Source of the DNA: Acidobacteriota bacterium
GTDB lineage: Bacteria > Acidobacteriota > Vicinamibacteria > Vicinamibacterales > Vicinamibacteraceae
Length of the DNA stretch: 7,322 nucleotides
Reading direction: 5' to 3'
NCBI GenBank assembly: GCA_013695405.1
Contig: JACDAO010000154.1
Location: 1-7,322 of the forward strand
The notes beneath the pieces are model-generated. The model was not told where the DNA came from. It made no database searches and saw only the letters and a program-made list of their open reading frames with translations. Positions 1-7,316 of the stretch are shown here, piece by piece (the first letter of the stretch is position 1; each line of letters opens with the position of its first letter). A program made the position numbers and the translations under genes.

Positions 1-3000
1 CAGAAGAACAGCACCGGGGTCACGATCAGCACATGGAGCAGCGACGAGATCATCCCGCCCAGCACCGGCGTCGCCAGCGGCTTCATAACCTCGGCGCCGA
101 CGCTCGTGCTCCACATGATCGGCAGCAGCCCCGCGACCACGGTGGAGACCGTCATCACCTTCGGGCGCAGGCGCAGCAACGCGCCCTCGATGACGGCGTC
201 CCGCAACGCGACGCGCGTCAACGTGCCCCCGAGTTGCTGGCGCGTGCGCTCGACCGCTTCCTCGAGGTAGATGACCATCACGACGCCGGTCTGGACGGCG
301 GTACCGAACAGCGCGATGAAGCCGACCCAGACGGCGACGGAGAAGTTGTAGCCGAGCAGCCACAACAAATACACGCCGCCGGTCAGCGCGAATGGCACGG
401 CCAGCAGCACGTGTGCGGCTTCGACGGCAGACCCGTACGTGAAGTACAGCAGCACGAAGATGATGGCCAGCACGATCGGGATGACGATCTGCAGCCGCTC
501 GCGGGCGCGTTCCTGGTTCTCCCACCGCCCACTCCAGCCAATGTAGTAGCCGGACGGTAACGTCACCGCGCGCGCGACGGCCTGGCGCGCCTCCTGCACA
601 AAGCCGCCGACATCGCGTCCCTGGACGTTGAGCAGGACGGTGGCCAGCAGCAGCCCGTTCTCCGACGAGATCATCGCCGGCCCGCGCGCGTGCTCGATGC
701 GCGCGAGCTGGCCGAGCGGAATCTGCGCCCCGCCCGGCGCGTTGACCAGCACCTGCGCCAACGCCTGCGGGTCGGCCCGGTCACCCGGCCGGTAGCGGAC
801 GCGCACCGGGAACCGTGATCGGCCCTCGATGGTCGTGGTGAGCACGGTTTCGCCAACGGCGACTTCGATCACCTGCTGCACGTCGCCGACGCCTATCCCG
901 TACCGGGCGGCCGCGGCGCGGTCGACCTCGATGTTCAGGTACTGACCGCTCGTGACCTGCTCCGGGTAGACGTTGCTCGCCCCGGGCACGGCGCGGACCA
1001 CATCAGCCACCTGACGGGCGAGGCGTTCGAGCGTCGCCAGATCCGTGCCCAGGATCTTGACGCCGACCTCCGAGCGGATGCCAGTCGTCAGCATGTCGAT
1101 CCGGTTGACGATCGGCATCGTCCAGATTGGCGAGACGCCGGGCAGTTGCACGGCGCGACTCATCTCGGCGCGCAGCCGATCGGCGGTCATGCCGGGCCGC
1201 CAGGCCTCCCTGGGTTTCAGGTGGATGATCGTCTCGGTCATGTTCAGGGGCGCCGGATCGGTGGAGGTCTCGGCGCGCCCGACCTTCGCGACCGCATACG
1301 CCACCTCCGGAAACGACGCCAGGATCGTGTTCTGTCTCGCCGCGTTCCTGGTGTTCTCTTCCAGCGAGATGCTGGGGTCGGCAATCGGCATGAACATGAC
1401 GTCGCCCTCGTCGAGTGGCGGCATGAACTCGCTGCCGATGCCGCGTGCCACCAGCAGCGCGCCCGCGAACAGCGCCACAGCGACTGCCACGGTGAGTGCG
1501 CGGCGCAAGAGCGCGGCTTCGAGCACCGGGCGGTACACGCGCTGGAGCCCGCGCATCACCGGATTGTCGTCTTCCCGGTGCAGCCTGCCGCCGAGCAACA
1601 GGCTGCACAGCACCGGCACGAGCGTGACCGACAGCATCGTGGCCGCCAGCACCGCGAAGGTCTTGGCGAATGCCAGCGGGTGGAACAGCTTGCCTTCCTG
1701 TCCGCTCAGAGCGAACACCGGAATGAAGGCCAGGACGATGATGGCCATCGAAAAGAAGACGGGACGCCCGACCAGCCGTGTCGACTCCAGGACGGTCTGC
1801 CACACCAGCGGCCGGTCGCGCGGATCGATGCCGCGCTGTTCCATGAAGCGGAAGGCGTTCTCGGTGACGACGATGCCGGCGTCGACCAGCACGCCAATCG
1901 CGATGGCGATCCCGGCCAGGCTCATGATGTTGGACGAAATGCCGGCGTAGTACATGCCGAGGAACGAGATCAGCACCGCCAGTGGCAGCGGCAGCGTGAC
2001 GATCAGAATTGACCTGAAGTGCATCAGGAAGACGACGTGCGCGAGCGTCACGAGGACGATCTCTTCGATCAGGGCCCGCCGCAGGGTGTCGGCCGCCTGT
2101 TCGATCAGGTGTGAGCGGTCGTAGAACGGCACGATCCTGACGCCTGCAGGAAGCCCGGGCTGGATCTGCGCAATTCGCGCCTTGACCGCGTCGATGACGT
2201 CCTTGGTGTTGACGCCACTGCGCGCGACGACCACTCCGCCGACCGCTTCGCTCGATCCCTTGACCAGCGACGAGACACGAAACGCATTGCCAATCTGGAC
2301 GTCGGCGACCTGCTCGACGTACACCGGCGTGCCCCCCGAGGCGCCGACCACGATCGTCCTGACGTCCTCGACCGAGTCGATCAACCCGACCCCGCGCACG
2401 ATCAGCCACGCGCCGTTGGACTCCAGCACGTTGCCGCCGACATTGACGTTGCTCTCGCGAACGGCCGAGACCACCGCACTCAACGGCAGCCCGTACTGGC
2501 GGAGGCGATTGGGATCGACGTCGATCTGGTACTGCTTGACGAACCCGCCCACCGAGGCGACTTCGGCGACGCCCGGCACGGCGTTCAGCTGATAGCGGAT
2601 GAACCAGTCCTGCAGGCTGCGCAGTTCACGGAGCGAGAGCGTGGAACTCTCGACCGTGTACCAGAAGACGTGGCCGACCCCGGTCGCGTCGGGCCCCAGG
2701 GTCGGGGTGACGCCGGCGGGCAGGGTCTTGGCCACCAGGCTCATGCGCTCGAGCACGCGGGCCCGCGCGAAGTACAGATCGACGTCGTCGCCGAACACGG
2801 CGTAGATCATCGAGAACCCGAACGCTGACTGCGAGCGCACGACCCGCACTCCCGCCAGTCCCTGCAGGCTGACGGTCAGCGGATAGGTGATCTGATCTTC
2901 GACCTCCTGCGGTCTGTGCCCCTGCCAGTCGGTGAAGACGATGACCTGGTTGTCGGACAGGTCGGGGATCGCGTCAATCGGCGTGGCGGTGACGGCCCAC

Positions 3001-3083
3001 CAGCCCCAGCCCCCCAAGGCGATGCACGAGGCCAGGACGAGGAAGCGATTGCGGAGCGCGAGCTCGATGAGACGGTTGATCAT
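1..3083 (-). CDS. cusA: CusA-family copper/silver RND efflux pump, C-terminus cut by window edge
   Basis: This is an inner-membrane proton-driven heavy-metal RND transporter, the pump of a CusCBA-type tripartite system that exports Cu(I)/Ag(I) from periplasm or cytoplasm. The minus-strand frame stays open from ATG at 3083 to the left edge (1027 codons plus 2 nt; E. coli CusA is about 1047 aa), so only some 10-25 residues are missing. The N-terminus ([17 protein letters not shown]) starts with TM1 and is followed by [13 protein letters not shown], typical of the family. The TM4 motif [15 protein letters not shown] carries D401 and E408, matching CusA D405/E412 of the proton relay, and resembles the monovalent-metal (HME4) type rather than the CzcA DFG-DGA type. 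M565, M615 and M664 fall in FMPIADP, APLNM and NRIDML and match the CusA substrate triad M573/M623/M672 with a constant offset of 8. GAGG at 3094-3097, 10 nt before the ATG, is a plausible ribosome-binding site. No CusB or CusC gene lies between this gene and its upstream neighbour. The metal assignment is inferred from residues. Confidence 0.95.
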   Translation of the reverse strand, partial: MINRLIELALRNRFLVLASCIALGGWGWWAVTATPIDAIPDLSDNQVIVFTDWQGHRPQEVEDQITYPLTVSLQGLAGVRVVRSQSAFGFSMIYAVFGDDVDLYFARARVLERMSLVAKTLPAGVTPTLGPDATGVGHVFWYTVESSTLSLRELRSLQDWFIRYQLNAVPGVAEVASVGGFVKQYQIDVDPNRLRQYGLPLSAVVSAVRESNVNVGGNVLESNGAWLIVRGVGLIDSVEDVRTIVVGASGGTPVYVEQVADVQIGNAFRVSSLVKGSSEAVGGVVVARSGVNTKDVIDAVKARIAQIQPGLPAGVRIVPFYDRSHLIEQAADTLRRALIEEIVLVTLAHVVFLMHFRSILIVTLPLPLAVLISFLGMYYAGISSNIMSLAGIAIAIGVLVDAGIVVTENAFRFMEQRGIDPRDRPLVWQTVLESTRLVGRPVFFSMAIIVLAFIPVFALSGQEGKLFHPLAFAKTFAVLAATMLSVTLVPVLCSLLLGGRLHREDDNPVMRGLQRVYRPVLEAALLRRALTVAVAVALFAGALLVARGIGSEFMPPLDEGDVMFMPIADPSISLEENTRNAARQNTILASFPEVAYAVAKVGRAETSTDPAPLNMTETIIHLKPREAWRPGMTADRLRAEMSRAVQLPGVSPIWTMPIVNRIDMLTTGIRSEVGVKILGTDLATLERLARQVADVVRAVPGASNVYPEQVTSGQYLNIEVDRAAAARYGIGVGDVQQVIEVAVGETVLTTTIEGRSRFPVRVRYRPGDRADPQALAQVLVNAPGGAQIPLGQLARIEHARGPAMISSENGLLLATVLLNVQGRDVGGFVQEARQAVARAVTLPSGYYIGWSGRWENQERARERLQIVIPIVLAIIFVLLYFTYGSAVEAAHVLLAVPFALTGGVYLLWLLGYNFSVAVWVGFIALFGTAVQTGVVMVIYLEEAVERTRQQLGGTLTRVALRDAVIEGALLRLRPKVMTVSTVVAGLLPIMWSTSVGAEVMKPLATPVLGGMISSLLHVLIVTPVLFF

Positions 3084-3129
3084 GGACGACAGACCTCGCG
3101 CCCGCGTGAGCGAGCGCACATGGAGCCGA

Positions 3130-3145
3130 GCCGCCCATCGGCGGC
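3130..3145. repeat. Small perfect inverted repeat between the Cys-rich gene and cusA
   Basis: GCCGCC and GGCGGC form a perfect 6-bp stem around a 4-nt loop in the 86-nt gap between the Cys-rich gene and cusA. No T-run follows on either strand, so it does not look like an intrinsic terminator. It could be an mRNA processing or stabilising hairpin in the minus-strand transcript, or chance in GC-rich DNA. Confidence 0.3.
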
Positions 3146-3169
3146 GAGACGCACGGGTACTGTCGCGAG

Positions 3170-3616
3170 CTAGAGCAGGAAGACGGCGAGGAGGAGGTGT
3201 CGGGGGACCGAGCGGACGGGCGGCGGACGGGCGGCATGCGCGCGCACCGGCTGCCGGCGCACATCAGGCGCGACGTCAGCGAGGGTGAAGGAGACGAGCG
3301 CGGGTGTCCACGACCACGCGAGCCCCTGCGGCGTCTGCGTCGCGTCGCCGCTCTCCGAGGACCCACAGCAGCCATCGGCCTCCGCCTGACTCACCACCGA
3401 CGCGGTCGATCCTGTCGGGTCGTCAGCGCCGTGCGCGTGCATCGGGCAGCCGCCCGGGCCGGTGCAGCAGGCCATGCGGGCTGCGGCCGTGCCCTGCCAC
3501 CCCGCGCAGACGGCCAGGTTGCCGGCTGTCACAAGCAGCGTGAGCACGAGGACGACAAGGTGCCTGGCGGGCCGCAACACACGTCTACGGTGCAGGGACA
3601 GTGCGCCAGTTGTCAA
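3170..3616 (-). CDS. Small exported Cys/Met/His-rich protein of unknown function next to the copper pump
   Basis: 148 aa. I do not recognise a characterised family, but the layout is what I remember from uncharacterised small proteins beside cus/czc pumps in Acidobacteria-like genomes. Basic residues ([11 protein letters not shown]) precede a hydrophobic stretch (about residues 20-36), which gives a signal peptide or membrane anchor. The following region has six Cys in all (37, 50, 51, 57, 83, 84), including MACC, CPMH and GCC, with Met and His close by. That is a plausible soft-metal-binding set in the periplasm. The C-terminus ends in a second short hydrophobic run (LLLAVFLL). The start chosen is TTG at 3616; no ATG in frame precedes the hydrophobic segment, GTG at codon 13 is the alternative, and no clear Shine-Dalgarno is visible for either. 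It lies 86 nt upstream of cusA on the same strand, probably in one transcript, so metal resistance is its likely context. The function is inference; that it is a real gene is supported by the signal-like N-terminus and the Cys pattern. Confidence 0.72.
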   Translation of the reverse strand: MTTGALSLHRRRVLRPARHLVVLVLTLLVTAGNLAVCAGWQGTAAARMACCTGPGGCPMHAHGADDPTGSTASVVSQAEADGCCGSSESGDATQTPQGLAWSWTPALVSFTLADVAPDVRRQPVRAHAARPPPVRSVPRHLLLAVFLL

Positions 3617-3644
3617 ACCAAGGACGAGGTCGACCCATTGGCCC

Positions 3645-3676
3645 TTGACTCTGGAGTGCGCTCCAGGGTGGATACT
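3645..3676 (+). promoter_or_regulatory. MerR-family-type metal-inducible promoter with 20-bp spacer
   Basis: A -35 box TTGACT (3645-3650) and a -10 box GATACT (3671-3676, 4 of 6 to consensus) are separated by 20 bp. That spacing is too long for unaided sigma-70 recognition and is the hallmark of promoters activated by DNA distortion through MerR-family regulators. E. coli zntA has the same 20-bp spacing and a very similar TTGACTCTGGAGT left half. It faces the metallochaperone gene, whose ATG begins 6 nt after the -10 box. The boxes are seen directly; control by a MerR-type protein is inferred, and no such regulator is encoded in the window. Confidence 0.8.
3648..3669. promoter_or_regulatory. 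Imperfect palindromic operator for a MerR-family regulator (ZntR/CadR/PbrR-like)
   Basis: The left half ACTCTGGAGTG and right half CGCTCCAGGGT match in 9 of 11 positions as an inverted repeat centred in the promoter spacer. The CTCTGGAG/CTCCAGGG arms resemble zinc/lead/mercury-type MerR operators more than the ACCTTCC/GGAAGGT arms of CueR sites. It also lies about 32 nt upstream of the divergent Cys-rich gene, so a bound regulator could affect both directions, although I see no good -10/-35 pair on the minus strand. Confidence 0.75.
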
Positions 3677-3682
3677 GCAGCC

Positions 3683-4174
3683 ATGACTTCGTCTTGTGAG
3701 TCTCGTGAGCCCGTCGCCGGCTCAGGCGCGCCGCGATGTCCGCGCAGCGGCACGAAGGGCCCGGCCGTCGAGCTTCTGACGGTCAAGGCCCTGCTCGGGG
3801 CATTGGCGCTCAGGTCCGTCCGGCAGGGCCTGTATCGATTCTGCGCCGACCCGACCTGCGCGGTGGTGTACTTCGACGAAGCTGGCCAGGTGTTCGAGAC
3901 GGCCGACCTCCGAGTGCCGGTCTGGCAGAAGGAAGCTCCCGGCGCTCGCATGATGTGTTACTGCTTTGGCGAAAACGAGGCCGCAATGGCCCGAGAAGTG
4001 GCAGAGACGGGGCGCTGCGACGCGGCGCTGCGGGTCCGCGCCGACATCGCCGCAGGCCGTTGCGCCTGCCAGGTGCGAAACCCGCGCGGCACGTGCTGCC
4101 TGGGCGATGTCGTGAGGGCCGCCGCACACATCGAGGCCCAGGCCGGTGCCGTGCGCCAGGCAGACTGCGGCTAG
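3683..4174 (+). CDS. CopZ-type iron-sulfur/zinc metallochaperone (putative), without an HMA domain
   Basis: 163 aa, resembling the N-terminal domain of Archaeoglobus CopZ and the stand-alone 'Fe-S cluster-binding metallochaperone' proteins. These are thought to carry or reduce copper or related metals in the cytoplasm. The N-terminal zinc-ribbon-like part has C5, C19 (CPRSG), YRFC (C54), C59 and VVYF. The BFD-like [2Fe-2S] part has CYCF (C92, C94), an ETGR stretch, CACQ (C127, C129) and NPRGTCCLGD (C138, C139). The usual CPxCG knuckle here reads CPRSG, with serine in place of the second Cys. The C-terminal HMA domain of archaeal CopZ is absent. The frame is open far upstream, but the ATG at 3683 is chosen because similarity begins there and because the promoter lies immediately before it; the next in-frame ATG would be codon 90. 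With the -10 box ending at 3676, transcription should start at or near the A of the ATG, giving a leaderless mRNA. The metal carried (Cu, or Hg/Zn as the operator might suggest) is not resolved. Confidence 0.92.
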   Translation: MTSSCESREPVAGSGAPRCPRSGTKGPAVELLTVKALLGALALRSVRQGLYRFCADPTCAVVYFDEAGQVFETADLRVPVWQKEAPGARMMCYCFGENEAAMAREVAETGRCDAALRVRADIAAGRCACQVRNPRGTCCLGDVVRAAAHIEAQAGAVRQADCG

Positions 4175-4236
4175 GGGGCGCCACTCTCGACCGACTGCGT
4201 TCATTCCGCGCACGCCGACAACCGATTACCGAGCCA

Positions 4237-4791
4237 ATGAAGGGCATCGTCTTCAACCTGCTCGAAGAAGTCGTCAGCCGGCGCTACGGCGACGACACCT
4301 GGGATCAGCTGCTGGACGCAGCCGGGCTCGATGGCGCGTACACCTCGCTCGGCAACTATCCGGACGCGCAGTTGTTTGCGCTCGTAGCTGCAGCGTCCAC
4401 GGCGCTGGACGTCCCGGCCCATGCCGTCGTGCGGTGGTTCGGCCGGGAAGCGATCCCGCTGATGGCACAGAAGTATCCGGTCTTCTTCGACAGACACACG
4501 CAGACACGGCCCTTTCTCACGACCCTGAACAGCATCATTCACCCCGAAGTGCGAAAGCTGTACCCGGGGGCTGATGTCCCCGACTTCGTGATGGACTCGT
4601 CGTCGCCTGACCTGCTGCGCATGGATTACATGTCCGCGCGCAAGCTCTGCGCCTTCGCCGAAGGACTGATCGAAGGCGCGGCGGCGCACTTCGGCGAACG
4701 CGTCTCGATCACCCACGACCGGTGCATGCACCGGGGCGACCTACAGTGCCAGCTCGAGCTGACGTTCGAGCGTGCTCCCCTAGACGCCTAG
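4237..4791 (+). CDS. hnoX: H-NOX heme-binding nitric-oxide sensor
   Basis: 184 aa, a full-length stand-alone HNOB/H-NOX protein that binds heme b in the cytoplasm and senses NO. It begins [11 protein letters not shown], the canonical start. The proximal heme ligand is H102 (in [12 protein letters not shown]), followed by P115 and the Y131-x-S133-x-R135 motif that grips the heme propionates. All are at the same numbering as the Thermoanaerobacter H-NOX, which confirms the ATG at 4237 and argues for a functional fold. The distal position 140 is Phe, and positions 9 and 74 are Leu and Pro, so the Trp9/Asn74/Tyr140 network that stabilises O2 is absent and NO selectivity is expected. C138, H160, C163 and C171 match the spacing of the zinc/thiol site described for Vibrio and Shewanella H-NOX. 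It follows the metallochaperone by 62 nt and precedes the kinase by 4 nt, so it is almost surely that kinase's sensor partner. No clear Shine-Dalgarno is visible. Confidence 0.97.
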   Translation: MKGIVFNLLEEVVSRRYGDDTWDQLLDAAGLDGAYTSLGNYPDAQLFALVAAASTALDVPAHAVVRWFGREAIPLMAQKYPVFFDRHTQTRPFLTTLNSIIHPEVRKLYPGADVPDFVMDSSSPDLLRMDYMSARKLCAFAEGLIEGAAAHFGERVSITHDRCMHRGDLQCQLELTFERAPLDA

Positions 4792-4795
4792 CCCC

Positions 4796-7147
4796 ATGGC
4801 CGACGCGCTGCTCACCACACGTGTGCAGCAACTCGAGCGCCGCCTGGCCCGCGAGCGGCGCGCCAGACTCGAGGCCGAGACGGTCGCCGAGTACGGCACG
4901 CGCCAGTTGTTCGAGCGACAGCGTCAACTCGAGCTCTATCACGCCGTGTCTGATGCGGCCAACGCCGCCACGTCAGTGGAATCGGCGATCCGGGTGGCCC
5001 TGGACGGTGTCTGCACCTACACCGGCTGGCCAGTCGGCCACGCGTACGTCCGTACGCCAGGCGCTGCCCCACGGCTGGTGTCGTCGCAGCTGTGGCACCT
5101 CGACACGCCTGATGTCTTCGCCGAATTCCGTCGGGTGACCGAACACACCGACTTCGAACCGGGACGTGGCCTGCCAGGCCGGGTCATGGCCTCTGGGCGC
5201 CCGGTGTGGATCATCGACGTGACCACGGACGACAACTTCTTGCGCCGGCACGCGCTGACGCACACCTGCGTCCGGGGGGCCTTTGCGTTTCCGGTCACGG
5301 TCGGTTCGGACGTGCTTGCCGTGCTCGAGTTCTTTTCGCGTGACCCGGTGGAGGAGCAGCACGGGTGGCTCGAAATGGCGGCGCAGATCGGCATCCAGCT
5401 CGGTCGCATCTTCGAGCGCTGCTCGCATCGGGTGGTGCAGCTGGCCAAGGAGGCGGCCGAGGCAGCGAGCCGCGCCAAGAGCGACTTCCTGGCCACGATG
5501 AGCCACGAGATTCGCACGCCGATGAACGGCATCATCGGGTTCACGCACCTGCTGCTCGACACCCCGCTCACCGACGAGCAACGGCAGTTCAGCGAGACCA
5601 TCCGGTCGTCGAGTGAGGGATTGCTGACGATCATCAACGACATCCTCGACTTCTCGAAGATCGAAGCCGACAAGCTGGAACTCGACGAACTGCCCTTCGA
5701 CCTGCAGGCGGCAGTCGAGGAGGTCGCGAACCTGCTGTCGCACCAGGCCACGCGCAAGGGCCTGGCGTTGGTGTTGCGCCCAGACCCCAACGTGCCGCCC
5801 CGCATCGTCGGCGACGTCGGGCGCGTCCGGCAGATCCTGCTGAACCTCGTCGGCAACGCCATCAAGTTCACGCCGGACGGGCAGGTCGTGATCGCAACTA
5901 CCTGTCAGGCAGGCGCCGCGGGTGCGCCAGCCACAGTGACGGTCTCGGTGACCGACACGGGCATCGGCGTGCCCTCCGACAAGCAGGCCGCGGTCTTTCA
6001 GATGTTCACGCAGGCCGACGCGTCGACCACCCGGCGCTTTGGCGGCACGGGGCTGGGACTGGCCATCGCCAAACGCCTCGTCGAGCGGATGGGCGGCCGG
6101 ATCGGCGTGAGCAGCGAGCCCACACACGGCTCGACGTTCTGGTTTACGCTGCCCGTGCAGGAACCTCTCGAGGTGTCCCTCCCGGGGCCAGTGGTGGCTG
6201 ACCTTCTGGCCACGATGCGGGTGCTGATCGTTGACGATCTCGACGTCAACCGCCGCGTGTTGCACGAACAACTGACGCGGTGGCAGGTCGCCCACGACGT
6301 CGCCGAGTCTGGCGCCGAGGCACTGGTGCGGCTGCAGGCCTCGGCCGGGGGCAGCACACCCTACACCGTCGCCATTCTCGATCACCCGATGCCCGGCATG
6401 GACGGCGAGATGCTCGCGCGGCTGATCCGTGCCGATCAGTCGCTAGGCCACGTCGCCCTCGTCATGCTCACCTCGAGCGGACAACCCGGCGACACCGCGC
6501 GGCTACTGGCCAGCGGCTGTGACGTGTGTCTGATCAAGCCGGTGGGGCGGCCGGCGCGGCTGAGGGACGCGCTCGTGCGCGCCATCACGCGGCGCGCATC
6601 GCGGCATCCGCGAACGACGTGCGACGTGCCGTTGGATGCTGTCGCTGTGTCTCACTCGGGCGAGCACCCGGCCATCCCGCGTTGCCGCACCCTGCTGGTC
6701 GAGGACAACGCCGTCAATCAGCGGCTGGCGCAGCGCCTGCTGGAGCGGCTGGCCTGCGACGTGGATCTCGCCTCGAACGGCCGCGACGCCGTGCAACTGG
6801 CCACGCAGTTCAACTACGACTGCATATTCATGGACTGCGGCATGCCGGAGATGGACGGATTCGAGGCGACGCAGGAAATCCGGCGACGCCAGGCTGGCCA
6901 ACGACGGGTTCCGATTGTCGCGTTGACGGCCAACGTCATGGATGGCGATCGGGAGCGCTGCGTCGCAGCGGGCATGGACGACTACCTCAGCAAACCGGTG
7001 CGTCCCGCCGATCTCGAGCGGATGCTGATGCACTGGACCGCAGGGTGCCCTTCTGCCAGCGACGGAAGCCAACCAGGAGAATGCGACGATGCTGCGCACG
7101 TCGCTGGAGGGCGGCGCACGCATCACGTGCGCACGGGGCCTGCGTGA
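4796..7147 (+). CDS. Soluble GAF hybrid histidine kinase with two receiver domains, H-NOX partner
   Basis: 783 aa with no transmembrane segment. The order is: coiled coil rich in Arg/Glu (about 5-50); GAF domain (about 50-208, with [12 protein letters not shown]); short helix (210-228); HisKA with phospho-accepting H237 in [11 protein letters not shown]; HATPase (about 335-455) with the N box N350/N354 in [13 protein letters not shown]1 DTGIG (387-391), F box F401/F404 and G2 GGTGLGLAI (416-424); receiver 1 (about 474-597) with D480/D481, phospho-acceptor D529, T559 and K581; receiver 2 (about 630-748) with E636/D637, D680, T711 and K733. Every catalytic residue is present. There is no Hpt or DNA-binding domain, so a separate Hpt protein and an output regulator must be elsewhere. 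The ATG at 4796 lies 4 nt after the H-NOX stop, indicating translational coupling. In Shewanella and Vibrio, NO-bound H-NOX inhibits its partner kinase, and the same logic is inferred here. The last ~33 residues lie beyond receiver 2 and overlap a dehydrogenase remnant, so the native C-terminus may have changed. Confidence 0.97.
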   Translation: MADALLTTRVQQLERRLARERRARLEAETVAEYGTRQLFERQRQLELYHAVSDAANAATSVESAIRVALDGVCTYTGWPVGHAYVRTPGAAPRLVSSQLWHLDTPDVFAEFRRVTEHTDFEPGRGLPGRVMASGRPVWIIDVTTDDNFLRRHALTHTCVRGAFAFPVTVGSDVLAVLEFFSRDPVEEQHGWLEMAAQIGIQLGRIFERCSHRVVQLAKEAAEAASRAKSDFLATMSHEIRTPMNGIIGFTHLLLDTPLTDEQRQFSETIRSSSEGLLTIINDILDFSKIEADKLELDELPFDLQAAVEEVANLLSHQATRKGLALVLRPDPNVPPRIVGDVGRVRQILLNLVGNAIKFTPDGQVVIATTCQAGAAGAPATVTVSVTDTGIGVPSDKQAAVFQMFTQADASTTRRFGGTGLGLAIAKRLVERMGGRIGVSSEPTHGSTFWFTLPVQEPLEVSLPGPVVADLLATMRVLIVDDLDVNRRVLHEQLTRWQVAHDVAESGAEALVRLQASAGGSTPYTVAILDHPMPGMDGEMLARLIRADQSLGHVALVMLTSSGQPGDTARLLASGCDVCLIKPVGRPARLRDALVRAITRRASRHPRTTCDVPLDAVAVSHSGEHPAIPRCRTLLVEDNAVNQRLAQRLLERLACDVDLASNGRDAVQLATQFNYDCIFMDCGMPEMDGFEATQEIRRRQAGQRRVPIVALTANVMDGDRERCVAAGMDDYLSKPVRPADLERMLMHWTAGCPSASDGSQPGECDDAAHVAGGRRTHHVRTGPA
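7075..7079 (+). promoter_or_regulatory. Shine-Dalgarno-like AGGAG before ATG at 7089
   Basis: AGGAG with a 9-nt spacer to the ATG at 7089, inside the 3' end of the kinase gene. It is the only good Shine-Dalgarno match ahead of a plus-strand start in the window. It may let the dehydrogenase-like fragment be translated, or be coincidental. Confidence 0.4.
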
Positions 7148-7316
7148 CACCATCGGCTTGGCCTGGCATCCCGAGACGAAGGCCCTGTGGGGGATGGACA
7201 GCGGCGCCGACTGGAAGGGCGACCGGGTGCCGCCCGAGGAACTCAACCGCATCGAGGAGAACGCCGATCTTCGGCATGTGAGGGCTGGTGCCCTGAGCGG
7301 TACGTTCAGCACGTGA
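7089..7316 (+). pseudogene. Remnant of a PQQ-type glucose/sorbosone dehydrogenase (beta-propeller) gene
   Basis: A 75-codon frame whose residues 16-60 ([43 protein letters not shown]) closely resemble an internal part of soluble GSDH/sorbosone-dehydrogenase family proteins, as I remember that motif region (RGLRNxxGxxWHPETGxLW...D.G.D..GDxxPPEELN). Full-length members are several hundred residues long with an N-terminal signal peptide; here the N-terminal half is missing and similarity stops abruptly after NAD (7266-7268). A one-base shift there gives F-G-M and then TGA at 7279-7281, where family members continue FGWP-like, suggesting a frameshift followed by a stop. The remaining residues (LRHVRAGALSGTFST) look like frameshifted sequence. 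The 5' part overlaps the end of the kinase gene in another frame, so it probably marks a rearrangement junction. A small expressed protein starting at 7089 is a weaker alternative. The family call is moderately sure; pseudogene status is inferred. Confidence 0.6.

Noticed and set aside
1045..2012. Plus-strand open frames of about 290-300 codons antisense to cusA
   Set aside because: No recognisable domain, Ser/Arg- or His/Arg-rich composition; fully explained as antisense of cusA codon bias.
1003..2409. 468-codon open frame on the minus strand in a different frame from cusA
   Set aside because: The translation is low-complexity Arg/Gly/Ala/Asp-rich with no domain, while the cusA frame over the same bases matches the RND family throughout. 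It is a shadow of GC-rich coding sequence.
3130..3145. Intrinsic terminator between the Cys-rich gene and cusA
   Set aside because: The 6-bp stem has no T-run on either strand, so it is listed only as an inverted repeat.
3197..3682. Upstream in-frame extension of the metallochaperone
   Set aside because: The extension would cover the divergent Cys-rich gene and the promoter itself and has Arg-rich shadow composition; similarity begins at the ATG at 3683.
3736..4236. Upstream in-frame extension of H-NOX
   Set aside because: It overlaps the metallochaperone in another frame, and the H-NOX family begins with MKG at 4237, with residue numbering matching exactly.
4175..4236. Separate promoter for H-NOX in the 62-nt gap
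   Set aside because: Only weak -35/-10-like strings (TTCATT, GATTAC) are present, no better than chance; not reported as a feature.
4973..6385. 470-codon minus-strand open frame opposite the histidine kinase
   Set aside because: Its translation is Arg/His/Asp/Val-rich and unlike any protein family I know; the plus strand encodes an intact kinase with all motifs.
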